Source: Streptomyces mangrovi
Lineage (GTDB): Bacteria > Actinomycetota > Actinomycetes > Streptomycetales > Streptomycetaceae
Direction of reading: 5' to 3'
Length of the DNA stretch: 64,000 nt
Assembly: GCF_900114215.1 (NCBI RefSeq)
Contig: NZ_FOSG01000019.1
Coordinates: 1,375-65,374, forward strand
The notes beneath the pieces were generated by a model that was not told where the DNA came from, searched no databases, and saw only the letters and a list, made by a program, of their open reading frames with translations. The position numbers and the translations under genes are program-made. Shown piece after piece: positions 52,237 to 60,621 of the stretch (position 1 is its first letter; every line of letters begins with the position of its first letter).

Positions 52237-53439
52237 GTGCCCCCTGCGAACACCCCCGTGACCGACCCGGACGAACTGCGCCGACGTACCCAGGCCCTGC
52301 TCGCGGAGCACGATCCGGCCGTCACCGAACCGCTCGACTTCCTCCGCGCCCGCTACGACGCGGGCCTGGCCTGGGTGCACTTCCCCCACGGCCACGGCGG
52401 GCTCGACGCGCCCCGCGCCCTCCAGGCCGTCGTCGACGCCGAGCTGGCCGCCGCCGGCGCCCCCGACAACGACCCCGGCCGCAACGGCATCGGCCTGGGC
52501 ATGGCCGCGCCGACGATCCTGCGCTACGGCACCGAGGAGCAGAAGGAGCGCTTCCTGCGTCCGCTGTGGACCGGCGAGGAGGTGTGGTGCCAGCTGTTCA
52601 GCGAACCCGGAGCCGGCTCCGACCTGGCGGCACTGGCCACCCGGGCGGTACGCGACGGCGACTCCTGGGTGGTGGACGGCCAGAAGGTGTGGACCTCCAG
52701 CGCGCACAACGCCCGCTGGGCCATCCTGATCGCCCGCACCGACCCGGACGTCCCCAAGCACCGCGGCATCACCTACTTCGTCTGCGACATGACCGACCCC
52801 GGGGTCGAGGTGCGGCCGCTGCGCCAGATCACCGGCGAGGCGGAGTTCAACGAGGTCTTCCTCACCGGCGTCCGCGTCCCCGACGCCCACCGGCTCGGCG
52901 GGGTGGGGGAGGGGTGGAAGGTCGCCCAGACCACCCTCAACAACGAGCGCGTCGCCATCGGCGGCCGGCGCATGCCGCGCGAGAGCGGCATGATCGGCAA
53001 GGCCGCCGCCACCTGGCGCGAGCGCCCCGAGCTGCGCACCCACGGCCTCCACCAGCGACTGCTGTCGGGCTGGGTCGGCGCCGAGGTCGCCCGGCTCACC
53101 GGGGAGCGGCTGCGCCAGCAGCTCACCGCGGGCCACCCCGGGCCCGAGGGGGCCGGGACGAAGCTCGCCTTCGCCCGGCTGGCGCAGGAACTCAGCGGCC
53201 TGGAGGTCGAGCTGCTGGGCGAGGAGGGACTGTCCTACGACGACTGGACCCTGCGTCGGCCCGAGACCGTGGACTTCACCGGCCGCGAGGCCGGCTACCG
53301 CTATCTGCGCGCCAAGGGCAACTCCATCGAGGGCGGCACCTCGGAGGTCCTGCGCAACATCATCGCCGAGCGGGTGCTGGGACTGCCCGCCGAGCCCCGC
53401 ACCGACAAGGACCTCCCCTGGAAGGAGCTGGCCCGATGA
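52237..53439 (+). CDS. Acyl-CoA dehydrogenase, catalytic subunit type
   Basis: The 400-residue protein has the ACAD FAD/substrate regions CQLFSEPGAGSDLAALAT and VDGQKVWTSSAHNARWAILIAR. The C-terminal block RAKGNSIEGGTSEVLRNIIAERVLGLP is typical of the catalytic (FadE26-like) subunit of heteromeric actinobacterial enzymes. GTG 52237 has GAAGGA six bases upstream, so it is preferred over GTG 52216. The stop overlaps the second dehydrogenase as ATGA. Confidence 0.88.
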   Translation: MPPANTPVTDPDELRRRTQALLAEHDPAVTEPLDFLRARYDAGLAWVHFPHGHGGLDAPRALQAVVDAELAAAGAPDNDPGRNGIGLGMAAPTILRYGTEEQKERFLRPLWTGEEVWCQLFSEPGAGSDLAALATRAVRDGDSWVVDGQKVWTSSAHNARWAILIARTDPDVPKHRGITYFVCDMTDPGVEVRPLRQITGEAEFNEVFLTGVRVPDAHRLGGVGEGWKVAQTTLNNERVAIGGRRMPRESGMIGKAAATWRERPELRTHGLHQRLLSGWVGAEVARLTGERLRQQLTAGHPGPEGAGTKLAFARLAQELSGLEVELLGEEGLSYDDWTLRRPETVDFTGREAGYRYLRAKGNSIEGGTSEVLRNIIAERVLGLPAEPRTDKDLPWKELAR

Positions 53440-54584
53440 CGGACCTTCTCTACTCGGAGATCGAGGAGGAGCTGCGCGCCAGCGTCCGCGCGCTGCTGTC
53501 CGACCGCTGCCCGCCCGAGAGCACCCTGGCCCGCTGCGAGACGGGCGAGCCCTACGACCGCGGGCTGTGGCAGACCCTCGCCCGCGACCTGGGCGCGGCC
53601 TCCCTGGCGGTACCGGAGGAGGCGGGAGGCGCCGGAGCCTCGGTGCGCGAGGCCGCCGTGGTGCTGGAGGAGCTGGGCCGGGCGGCGGCGCCGACGCCGT
53701 ACCTGGGCAGCGCCGTCCTGGCCACCACAGCACTGCTCGCCCTGGAGGGCACGGACGGCGACGGCGGCGACGGCGGCGAGGCCTCGAAGCTGCTCGCGTC
53801 CCTCGCCGCGGGCGAGCGCACCGCCGCACTGGCGGTGCCGCTCTCCGCGATGCCGGGTACCGGGGCCTTCCCCTTGGCCGTACGGGCCGACAGCGCGGGC
53901 ACCCTGACCGGCACGGTCACCTCGGTCGCCGACGCCGCGGCCGCCGACCTCCTGATCGTCCCGGCCGAGGGCCGGGACGGGCCGGGGCTGTACGCGGTGG
54001 AGACCACCGCCGCCGCACTGGCCGTCGTACCGCGCACCTCCCTCGACCTCACCCGCCCGGTGGCCGACGTGACGCTCACCGGCACCGCCGCCCGGCGGCT
54101 GGCCGGCGCCGAGCAGGCCCCCGCCGCACTGGAGCGGGCGCTGCTGACCGGCGCCGGACTGCTCGCCTCCGAGCAGCTCGGCATCGCCGAGTGGTGCCTG
54201 ACCGCCACCGTCGCGTATCTGAAGGACCGGCGGCAGTTCGGGCGGCAGCTCGGCTCCTTCCAGGCGCTCAAGCACCGGCTGGCCGACCTCTGGCTGGAGG
54301 TGGTCGGGGCGCGGGCCGCCGCCCGGTACGCCGCCGACACGCTGGCCACCGGCGACCCGGACGCCCCCGTGGCCGTCGCGGTGGCCGCCTCCCACTGCGG
54401 GGAGCTGGCGGTACGGGCGGCCGAGGAGTGCGTCCAGCTCCACGGCGGCATCGGCATGACCTGGGAGCACCCGGCGCATCTGTACCTCAAGCGCGCCAAG
54501 GCCGACCAGATCGCGCTGGGCACCCCCGACCGCCACCGTGCCGCGCTCGCCGCGCTGGTGGACCTGCCGGCGCCGGTGGGCTGA
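53436..54584 (+). CDS. Acyl-CoA dehydrogenase, partner subunit type
   Basis: The 382-residue protein has the ACAD helical N-domain and the C-terminal YLKDRRQFGRQLGSFQALKHRLADLWLEV and CVQLHGGIGMTWEHPAHLYLKRAKADQIALG. It lacks the Glu-containing EGxTxE-type region of the upstream gene, the pattern expected of the non-catalytic (FadE27-like) subunit. Coupled by ATGA to the upstream gene, it probably forms an alpha2beta2 enzyme with it. The substrate class (fatty acid, sterol side chain or branched acyl-CoA) is unknown. Confidence 0.85.
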   Translation: MTDLLYSEIEEELRASVRALLSDRCPPESTLARCETGEPYDRGLWQTLARDLGAASLAVPEEAGGAGASVREAAVVLEELGRAAAPTPYLGSAVLATTALLALEGTDGDGGDGGEASKLLASLAAGERTAALAVPLSAMPGTGAFPLAVRADSAGTLTGTVTSVADAAAADLLIVPAEGRDGPGLYAVETTAAALAVVPRTSLDLTRPVADVTLTGTAARRLAGAEQAPAALERALLTGAGLLASEQLGIAEWCLTATVAYLKDRRQFGRQLGSFQALKHRLADLWLEVVGARAAARYAADTLATGDPDAPVAVAVAASHCGELAVRAAEECVQLHGGIGMTWEHPAHLYLKRAKADQIALGTPDRHRAALAALVDLPAPVG

Positions 54585-54602
54585 GCCCGGCGGCCGCACG
54601 GG

Positions 54603-54631
54603 GGCCGGGAGCGGGAGGGGGACTCCCGGCC
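54603..54631 (+). terminator. Terminator hairpin after acyl-CoA dehydrogenase pair
   Basis: A 9-bp perfect stem (54603-54611 with 54623-54631) lies 19 bp after the stop. Confidence 0.55.
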
Positions 54632-54700
54632 TCTTCGCCTCCGGCCCCCGCGTTCGAACGAGGGGGCCGGTGTCGGAGGGGGATGCGATGATCGCGCACC

Positions 54701-55222
54701 ATGAGGAGCCTGCGGAACAGAAGGCGGCACAGGGAGATCGTCGACGTCCACCTCGTGCTGCGGCGCGGCGAGGAGGTGCTGCTCGCGCGCCGGGCGGGCA
54801 CCGGTTACGCGGACGGCCTGCTGAACGCGCCGTCCGGCCACGCCGAGGACGGTGAGGACGTGCGGGAGGCGGTGATCCGGGAGGCGTACGAGGAGATCGG
54901 GCTGTGCCTGGCGCCCGGGGAGCTGAAGGTCGCCCTCGTGATGCAGCACCGCTCCCCGGCCGGGGACCCCCGGATGGGCTGGTTCTTCGAAGCGTGGGCG
55001 GATCAGGGGCGCGAGCCGGTCAACGCGGAGCCCGACAAGTGCTCGGAGCTGGGCTGGTTCCCGCTGGCGGCGCTGCCCGGCGACATGGTCGCCTACTGCC
55101 GGGCCGGACTGGAGGCGTACCGGGCGGGCCACCGCTTCGCGCTGCACTGGCACCGGCCGGGGGACTCCATCGCCTACGACCCGGACGCTCCCGACCGGGT
55201 CGTGGTGCTTCCGGCCACCTGA
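54701..55222 (+). CDS. Nudix hydrolase
   Basis: The 173-residue protein has a perfect Nudix box GHAEDGEDVREAVIREAYEEIGL near residues 46-68, following VDVHLVLRRGEEVLLARRAGTGYADGLL. The C-terminal part includes DKCSELGWFPLAALPGDMVAYCRAGLEAYR. It removes a nucleoside diphosphate-linked moiety; the substrate is unknown. No clear ribosome-binding site precedes ATG 54701. Confidence 0.87.
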   Translation: MRSLRNRRRHREIVDVHLVLRRGEEVLLARRAGTGYADGLLNAPSGHAEDGEDVREAVIREAYEEIGLCLAPGELKVALVMQHRSPAGDPRMGWFFEAWADQGREPVNAEPDKCSELGWFPLAALPGDMVAYCRAGLEAYRAGHRFALHWHRPGDSIAYDPDAPDRVVVLPAT

Positions 55223-55301
55223 CCGGTGCGGAGGCGGCCGCGGGGGGCTGTCGCGGAGGGCTGTCGCGGCGGCCGGACCGGACGGGTTCGGCCGACCGGG
55301 C

Positions 55302-56117
55302 TCAGCCGAACTGCACCGAGCGCTTGGCCAGCCCGCCCCAGAAGCCGTCGACGACCGTGCGCTGGGAGCCCAGGTCGGCCTCGCCCGCTCCCAGGGAGAC
55401 GAACAGCGGCGCGAAGTGATCGGTGCGCGGGTGGGCGATCCGGCCCGCCGGGGCCCGGTGCTCGAAGTCGAGCAGGGCGTCGAGGTCCGCCCTCCCCAGG
55501 GCCTCGCCGCCCCACGCGTCGAACTCCTTCGACCAGGACGGAGCCTCGTCGGGCCCGGCGCCCCACATCAGACCGCGCAGGTTGTGGGTGAAGAAGCCGC
55601 TGCCGACGATCAGCACGCCCTCGTCGCGCAGCGGGGCCAGCCTGCGGCCCAGCCGCAGCAGCTCCCCCGGGTCCAGGGTGGGCATCGAGAGCTGGAGCAC
55701 GGGGACGTCGGCGTCGGGGTACATCTCGGCCAGCGGCACGTACGCGCCGTGGTCCAGGCCCCGGTCCGGCGCGTCGTGCACCGGGGTGCCCGGCCCGGCG
55801 AGCAGGGCCCGCACCTTCGCGGCCAGACCGGGGGCGCCCGGAGCCGGGTAGGCGACCCGGTAGTAGTGCTCGGGGAAGCCGTGGAAGTCGTACACCAGCG
55901 GGACGGTCCGGGTGGCGGCCAGCGTCACCGGCGCGGACTCCCAGTGGGCGGAGACGATCAGCACGGCCTCGGGCCGCGGCAGCTTCGCGGACCAGTTCGC
56001 GAGCTGCGCGGTCCACAGGGCGTCGTCGGCCAGCGGCGGGGCCCCGTGGCTGAGGTACAGCACGGGCATGCGGCCTGCCGCAGAGCTGTCCGGGGCCAAC
56101 GGAGTGGTCGCGGTCAT
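55302..56117 (-). CDS. LigB-type extradiol dioxygenase (DODA family)
   Basis: The 271-residue protein is a class III ring-cleaving dioxygenase of the 4,5-DOPA type. The metal ligands are His in YLSHGAPP, His in VSAHWE and His in TDHFAPLFV. LDHGAYVPLAEMYPDADVPVLQLSMPT is the family core. It is divergent from a MarR regulator, with mirrored operators between them, so it is probably induced by a phenolic or aromatic compound. GGGAGGA precedes ATG 56117. Confidence 0.88.
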   Translation of the reverse strand: MTATTPLAPDSSAAGRMPVLYLSHGAPPLADDALWTAQLANWSAKLPRPEAVLIVSAHWESAPVTLAATRTVPLVYDFHGFPEHYYRVAYPAPGAPGLAAKVRALLAGPGTPVHDAPDRGLDHGAYVPLAEMYPDADVPVLQLSMPTLDPGELLRLGRRLAPLRDEGVLIVGSGFFTHNLRGLMWGAGPDEAPSWSKEFDAWGGEALGRADLDALLDFEHRAPAGRIAHPRTDHFAPLFVSLGAGEADLGSQRTVVDGFWGGLAKRSVQFG

Positions 56118-56163
56118 GGAGGCGTCCTCCCGGGTCGGATCGGATCGGGTCGATTCATGGTGA

Positions 56164-56217
56164 TTCAAATTCGAACCACTTGCCGATGGCGAGCGTACAG
56201 TGTGGTTCGAATTTGAA
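56164..56217. promoter_or_regulatory. Mirrored MarR operators between dioxygenase and MarR genes
   Basis: TTCAAATTCGAACCAC (56164-56179) and its exact reverse complement (56202-56217) are separated by 22 bp. Each arm contains a near-palindromic TTCAAATTCGAA core, so each is a probable MarR dimer site. One faces each gene, giving joint repression. Confidence 0.7.
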
Positions 56218-56237
56218 CAACCGAGTACGATGGGGGC

Positions 56238-56693
56238 ATGAAGGAGCCCCGATGGCTGGACGAGCTGGAGATGGCGGCCTGGCAGGGCTTCCTCGAAGCC
56301 GGCAACCGCGTCACCCGACGGCTGGAGCAGCAGCTCAAGGACGAGGCGGGCCTGTCCCACCCGCAGTACGAGATCCTGGTCCACCTCGCCGAGGCCCCCG
56401 GCGGCGAGATCCGCATGACCGAACTGGCCGAACGGCTGATCACCTCCAAGAGCGGTCTGACCTACCAGGTCGGCCAGCTGGAGAGGCGCGGTCTGGTGCG
56501 GCGCCGCGCCTGCCCCACCGATGTCCGCGGCGTCTTCGCCGTCCTCACCGAGGAGGGGCGCGAACTGCTGCGCACCGCGGCCCCCGGCCATGTGGCGACG
56601 GTGCGCGAGACGCTCATCGACGTCCTCGACCGCGAGGAACTCGCCGTCCTGGCGCGGGCGCTGGGTGAAGTGGGCCGGCGGTTGCGCGACTGA
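56238..56693 (+). CDS. MarR-family transcriptional regulator
   Basis: The 151-residue protein has the winged helix LSHPQYEILVHLAEAPGGEIRMTELAERLITSKSGLTYQVGQLERRGLVRRRACPTDVRGVFAVLTEEGRELL and a dimerising C-terminal helix. It sits 121 bp from the divergent dioxygenase start with two mirrored operator sites in between, so it probably represses both genes and is released by an aromatic ligand. Confidence 0.92.
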   Translation: MKEPRWLDELEMAAWQGFLEAGNRVTRRLEQQLKDEAGLSHPQYEILVHLAEAPGGEIRMTELAERLITSKSGLTYQVGQLERRGLVRRRACPTDVRGVFAVLTEEGRELLRTAAPGHVATVRETLIDVLDREELAVLARALGEVGRRLRD

Positions 56694-56782
56694 GCGGACG
56701 GCACGAAGGGCCGGCCGGAGTACCGCTGGGCGCCGGAGACCGGGATCTGGGAGCGCGGCTGACGTGCTGGTGCACAATCGAC

Positions 56783-56822
56783 GCACCCGCGCACCCGCGC
56801 ACCCGCGCACCCGCGCACCCGC
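56783..56822 (+). repeat. Five tandem GCACCCGC octamers
   Basis: Five exact head-to-tail copies of GCACCCGC are followed by a sixth, imperfect copy (56823-56830). The tract lies 47 bp upstream of the small GntR gene and could vary by slippage. Confidence 0.9.
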
Positions 56823-56869
56823 GCACCCCGCGCCATCCGACGTTCCGACCCCGCCGCAGGAGAAGTGCC

Positions 56870-57250
56870 GTGCCCCTGAGCATCACCGTCGACCCGGACG
56901 CCCCCGCCGCCCCCTACGAGCAGGTGCGCGCCCAGATCGCCGAACAGGCCCGTGGCGGCGGGCTGCCGGTCGGTCACCGGCTGCCCACCGTGCGCGGACT
57001 CGCCGAGGAGCTGGGACTGGCGGCCAACACGGTGGCCAAGGCCTACCGCGCGCTGGAGGCCGACGGGGTGATCGAGACCCGGGGCCGCCACGGCAGCTTC
57101 ATCGCCGCCGGCGGGGACACCGCCGCCCGCGAGGCCGCGTCGGCGGCGCGGTCGTACGCCCGGCGGGCGCGGCGCCTGGGCCTGGACCGGGCCGCCGCAC
57201 TCGCCGCCGCCGGGGAGGCGGTCGCCGCCGAGTACGACCGGCGGGACTGA
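56870..57250 (+). CDS. Small GntR-family regulator (YtrA type)
   Basis: The 126-residue protein has the GntR winged helix AAPYEQVRAQIAEQARGGGLPVGHRLPTVRGLAEELGLAANTVAKAYRALEADGVIETRGRHGSFI, followed by a short helical tail with no large ligand domain. It lies 7 bp from the convergent NADAR stop. AGGAG precedes GTG 56870. YtrA-type regulators often control ABC transporter genes, but none is adjacent. Confidence 0.88.
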   Translation: MPLSITVDPDAPAAPYEQVRAQIAEQARGGGLPVGHRLPTVRGLAEELGLAANTVAKAYRALEADGVIETRGRHGSFIAAGGDTAAREAASAARSYARRARRLGLDRAAALAAAGEAVAAEYDRRD

Positions 57251-57257
57251 CGTCGCC

Positions 57258-57851
57258 TCAGTATTCCTCCAGCCGCTCCCGGGCGGCCATCAGGGCGAAG
57301 CCCAGCAGGTTGAGCCCGCGCCAGCGCGACGGGTCGGACGCCCGCTCGTCGTCGGCGGCCAGCCCGATGCCCCAGACCCGGTCCAGCGGGCTGGCCTCCA
57401 CCAGCACCCGCCCCCGCGTGGCGAGCAGGAACGCCCGCAACTCGCCGTGCTGCCCGAACTTGTGGACGCAGCCCTCGACCACGACGCCGAAGCGGTGCCG
57501 GGCCCAGACCTCCTCGTCGAAGCCCCGCACCGCACGTCCCGCGGCCTTGGCCGCGCCCGGCTCCGGCGTGGCCGCAATCCGCTCCCCGGCCGCCGCGTCG
57601 CCGAACAGCCGCGCCTTGGCGGCCATCATCCAGTGCTCCGCGGTGGGGTAGGGGACGCCGTCCACGGTGAACGGCGAGGACCACCACTGGCTGAGGCACC
57701 ACGGGCCGGGCGAGCCGTCGTCCCGTCCCCGGGGCGGAGTGTGCCCCCAGAAGTGGAGGTACTTGATCCGCTCTCCGCGCGCCTGCCGTTCGACCAGCTC
57801 CGCCACCGGATCGTCCACGCGCCCCTCGGGCGCCCGCCGGGGAGGAGTCAC
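57258..57851 (-). CDS. NADAR-domain protein (YbiA-like)
   Basis: The 197-residue protein has the NADAR pattern: LHFWGHTPP, CLSQWWSSPFTVDGVPYPTAEHWMMAAKARLFGD, then DRVWGIGLAADDERASDPSRWRGLNLLGFALMAARERL. NADAR proteins act on N-glycosidic links; members include an enzyme of pathway-intermediate repair in riboflavin metabolism and guanine-ADP-ribosyl hydrolases. GTG 57851 overlaps the AAA ATPase stop (GTGA). It is the last gene of the kinase-AAA-NADAR string. Confidence 0.88.
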   Translation of the reverse strand: MTPPRRAPEGRVDDPVAELVERQARGERIKYLHFWGHTPPRGRDDGSPGPWCLSQWWSSPFTVDGVPYPTAEHWMMAAKARLFGDAAAGERIAATPEPGAAKAAGRAVRGFDEEVWARHRFGVVVEGCVHKFGQHGELRAFLLATRGRVLVEASPLDRVWGIGLAADDERASDPSRWRGLNLLGFALMAARERLEEY

Positions 57852-58969
57852 AGGTACATCCCCTCGTCCGACCGACCGGGCTGCGACGGAACCGAGGCCG
57901 GGCCCGAGCCGCGGCGCAGCGCGTACAGCTCGGCCAGGGTCGCCCCGTCGCGGCCGACGCCCTCCTCGGCGCCGAGCCAGTTCACGGCCTCGGAGCGGGT
58001 CAGCGGGCCGACCTCGATGCGGGCCAGGCAGCGTCCGGGGCGGACGACCGCCGGGTGCAGCCGCTCCAGGTCCTCGTTGGTGGTCAGGCCGACCAGGACG
58101 TTGCGGCCCTGGCCCAGTAGCCCGTCGGTGAGGTTCAGCAGCCGGGACAGGGCCTGGCCGGTGGCGTGCTTGGCCTCGCCGCGGATCAACTCGTCGCAGT
58201 CCTCCAGGAGCAGCAGCCGCCAGCGCTCCCGGCCCGGCCGGTCCGGGGCGCCGTCGTCCTCGCCGATGGCGATGTCCATCAGATAGCCGACCTCGTTGAA
58301 CAGCCGCTCCGGATCGAGCACGCAGTCCACCTGGCACCAGTCCTGCCAGGAGCGCGCCAGCGTCCGCAGGGCGGAGGTCTTGCCGGTGCCCGGCGGGCCG
58401 TGGAGCAGCAGCAGCCGCCCGGTGATGTCGTCCGGGGTGGTCTTCATCAGCCCGTCCATGGCCTCGGCGACCGGGGCGGTGTAGTTGCCGCGGATCTCCT
58501 CCCAGCTCCCGGCGGTGATCCGGCGGGTGGTGCGGTACGGGCCGCGCCGCGGGGAGTTGTACCAGAAGCCCATGGTGACGTCGTCCGGCCGGGGCTCGGG
58601 CTCGTCCTCCGCGTCCTCCACCGCGGCCTTCAGAGTCCGCTCCGCCAGCTCCTCGCTGACGGCCGTCACGGTCACGTCGGCACCGCGGGACCAGCGGGAG
58701 ACCAGCACCGTCCAGCCGTCGCCCTCGGCCAGCGTCGCGCCGCGGTCGCCGTCGCGGGCCGAGCGCAGCACGGCCGCTCCCGGCGGCAGCAGGGCCATGC
58801 CCTTGCGCACCCGCTCCAGGGAGCGGCTGCGGGCGTGCGGCTGCTCACCGGTGGTGAAGCGCCCCAGGAAGAGGGCGTCGATGACGTCGGAGGGGGAGTC
58901 GCTGTCGTCGATGTTGAGTCGGATGGGCAGCGACTCCTCGGTCGGCACGGCACGACGGTCGGCACACAT
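57848..58969 (-). CDS. AAA ATPase (DUF5925-like N-terminus)
   Basis: The 373-residue protein has an N-terminal region starting LPIRLNIDDSDSPSDVIDALFLGRFTTGEQPHARS. A central AAA domain follows with P-loop LLLHGPPGTGKTSALRTLA near residue 195, Walker B WRLLLLEDCDEL and sensor-region VGLTTNEDLERLHPAVVRPGRCLARIEV. The arginines are consistent with a ring-forming AAA ATPase. ATG 58969 and 58978 are both possible starts. It is coupled to the NADAR gene by GTGA and follows the kinase gene by 73 bp. Confidence 0.82.
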   Translation of the reverse strand: MCADRRAVPTEESLPIRLNIDDSDSPSDVIDALFLGRFTTGEQPHARSRSLERVRKGMALLPPGAAVLRSARDGDRGATLAEGDGWTVLVSRWSRGADVTVTAVSEELAERTLKAAVEDAEDEPEPRPDDVTMGFWYNSPRRGPYRTTRRITAGSWEEIRGNYTAPVAEAMDGLMKTTPDDITGRLLLLHGPPGTGKTSALRTLARSWQDWCQVDCVLDPERLFNEVGYLMDIAIGEDDGAPDRPGRERWRLLLLEDCDELIRGEAKHATGQALSRLLNLTDGLLGQGRNVLVGLTTNEDLERLHPAVVRPGRCLARIEVGPLTRSEAVNWLGAEEGVGRDGATLAELYALRRGSGPASVPSQPGRSDEGMYL

Positions 58970-59042
58970 GGCCCCCATGATCCGGCACGGGGGGTCCGTG
59001 CGCACGCAGGTTTCCGGCACCTCGCCGGGATTCGGCGGACGC

Positions 59043-60098
59043 TCAGCGCAGGGCGACGGCCACGGCGAGGGCGGCCAGCAGCAGGATCAGCAGTCCGGCG
59101 ACGATCGCCAGCACCCCGCGCGGTCCCCGGTCGGCGCCCCAGGGGCCCGGCGCGTCCCGGCGTCCGCCGCTCCCGCCGTCCACATCCTCACCGCCCGCAC
59201 CCTCACCGGAGGCGGGTGGGGACGGAGGGGAGGAGGAAGAGGAGGAAACGGCGGCGCGCGGGCCGCCGCCGGCCGCGGCCACGCGCAGCAGCCGTTCCGC
59301 CCGGGCGGCGTCCGTACGCTCGGCCGGGTCCGCCCGCAGCAGCCCCTCCAGCACCGGCGCCAGCGCGCCCGCCCGCCGCATGGGCGGCAGATCGGCGTCG
59401 GTGTACGCGGCGAGGGAGCGCAGGGTCGCCTCGGGGGTGTCGCGGCGGAACGGCGAGACGCCCTCCACGGCCAGATACAGCACCACGCCCAGGGCCCACA
59501 GGTCCGCGGCCGGACCCGGGTCCTGTCCCCGCGCGCACTCCGGGGCGAGGAACTCGGGCCGGCCGACCGGCGCACCGGGCCGGTCGTGCGCCGTGCCGGC
59601 CTTCACCTGCGCGGTGCCGAAGTCGGTGAGGACGACCCTGTTGTCGTTTCCCAGCAGGATGTTGGACGGCTTGATGTCGCGGTGGGTGATGCCCGCCTCA
59701 TGAGCGCTGCGCAGCGCCGAGACGGCCTCGGCGCCGATCCGTGCGGCACCGGCCGGGGACATCGGCCCCTCGGCCTCCAGCGCGGCGGCCAGTGACAGGC
59801 CCCGCACCAGTTCCATCACGATCCACAGGCGGCCGTCCTCGATCACCACGTCGTGGACGGTGGTGGCGTTGCGGTGGGAGATGCGCCCGGCGGTCATGGC
59901 CTCCCGCTCCAGGCGGGAGTAGAGGGCGCGCACCTCGGCCGGAGAGAGCTCCTTTGCGGCCCGCACCTCCTTGACCGCGACCTCGCGGCCCAGTACCTCG
60001 TCGCGTCCCTGCCAAACCACGCCCACCTCGCCGCGGCCCAGCTCGGCGGCGAGACGATAGCGGTCGGCGAGCAGCCGTCCGTTGTCACCGGTGTTCAT
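59043..60098 (-). CDS. Serine/threonine protein kinase, tail-anchored
   Basis: The 351-residue protein has a Hanks-type kinase domain: LGRGEVGVVWQGRD, the invariant Lys in REVAVKEVR, catalytic HRDIKPSNILL, metal-binding LTDFGTAQV and the FLAPECARG segment. A Ser/Pro/Gly linker near 275-310 is followed by one C-terminal membrane helix (LAIVAGLLILLLAALAVAVAL) and a single Arg, so there is no extracellular sensor domain. ATG 60098 has a GGGGACGAGG sequence upstream. It heads a string with the AAA ATPase and NADAR genes. Confidence 0.92.
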   Translation of the reverse strand: MNTGDNGRLLADRYRLAAELGRGEVGVVWQGRDEVLGREVAVKEVRAAKELSPAEVRALYSRLEREAMTAGRISHRNATTVHDVVIEDGRLWIVMELVRGLSLAAALEAEGPMSPAGAARIGAEAVSALRSAHEAGITHRDIKPSNILLGNDNRVVLTDFGTAQVKAGTAHDRPGAPVGRPEFLAPECARGQDPGPAADLWALGVVLYLAVEGVSPFRRDTPEATLRSLAAYTDADLPPMRRAGALAPVLEGLLRADPAERTDAARAERLLRVAAAGGGPRAAVSSSSSSPPSPPASGEGAGGEDVDGGSGGRRDAPGPWGADRGPRGVLAIVAGLLILLLAALAVAVALR

Positions 60099-60138
60099 CC
60101 TCGTCCCCCGTCCCCGGCCCCGCCATGGGGCCGGTCGG

Positions 60139-60167
60139 ATGCTGTTGTCTCGTACGGTGTTCGTCAA
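60139..60167 (-). promoter_or_regulatory. Weak candidate promoter of kinase gene
   Basis: On the minus strand, TTGACG (60167-60162) is followed 17 bases later by CAGCAT (60144-60139). The -35 is good and the -10 poor, so support is weak. Confidence 0.25.
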
Positions 60168-60275
60168 CCCCCTTGCGGGGAAGGTGGATCGAGTGACCGG
60201 AATACCCGTGGGTCACGGTCGGGAGATAGGGTTACCCTGCCCGGGCCGGGAGCCCTCGTTTGGGTGGGGAGTGTC

Positions 60276-60542
60276 ATGGAACAGATAACGGTACGCAGCA
60301 GGGCGCGGATCCCTGCGATCCAGTGCGGGAGCGGTGCGACCGGTTCGCGCCTGGACCGGCACCTGAGCGTGCTGGCGGGGCCCGCCGTCTCCCAGGATGA
60401 CACGGCGGAGGCGACCTTGCTCATGCGCGAACTGACCGCGCGCGACGCGGTGCACATGCGCTCCCGCAACAGGGGCGCGCGGGTCTCCCTCTTCGCGCCG
60501 CTGCGGCGGCTGCGGCGCTCCCTCTTCGGAGGCCATGCCTGA
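60276..60542 (+). CDS. Small hypothetical protein divergent from kinase
   Basis: The 88-residue protein reads MEQITVRSRARIPAIQCGSGATGSRLDRHLSVLAG and ends in a basic RLRRSLFGG segment. GGGGAG lies upstream of ATG 60276 at good distance. It is divergent from the kinase by 177 bp. I recognise no domain; a DNA- or membrane-binding basic tail is possible. Confidence 0.55.
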   Translation: MEQITVRSRARIPAIQCGSGATGSRLDRHLSVLAGPAVSQDDTAEATLLMRELTARDAVHMRSRNRGARVSLFAPLRRLRRSLFGGHA

Positions 60543-60621
60543 CCACGCCCGGCCGTACCCGCGGCATCTGGAGCATCTGGAGCGCCCGGGCCGGAGGATA
60601 AAGGTTTCGGCTCAGGGCTCC

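Noticed and set aside
56783..56830. CRISPR-like short repeat array
   Set aside because: The units are contiguous 8-mers with no spacers and no cas genes, so it is a simple tandem repeat.
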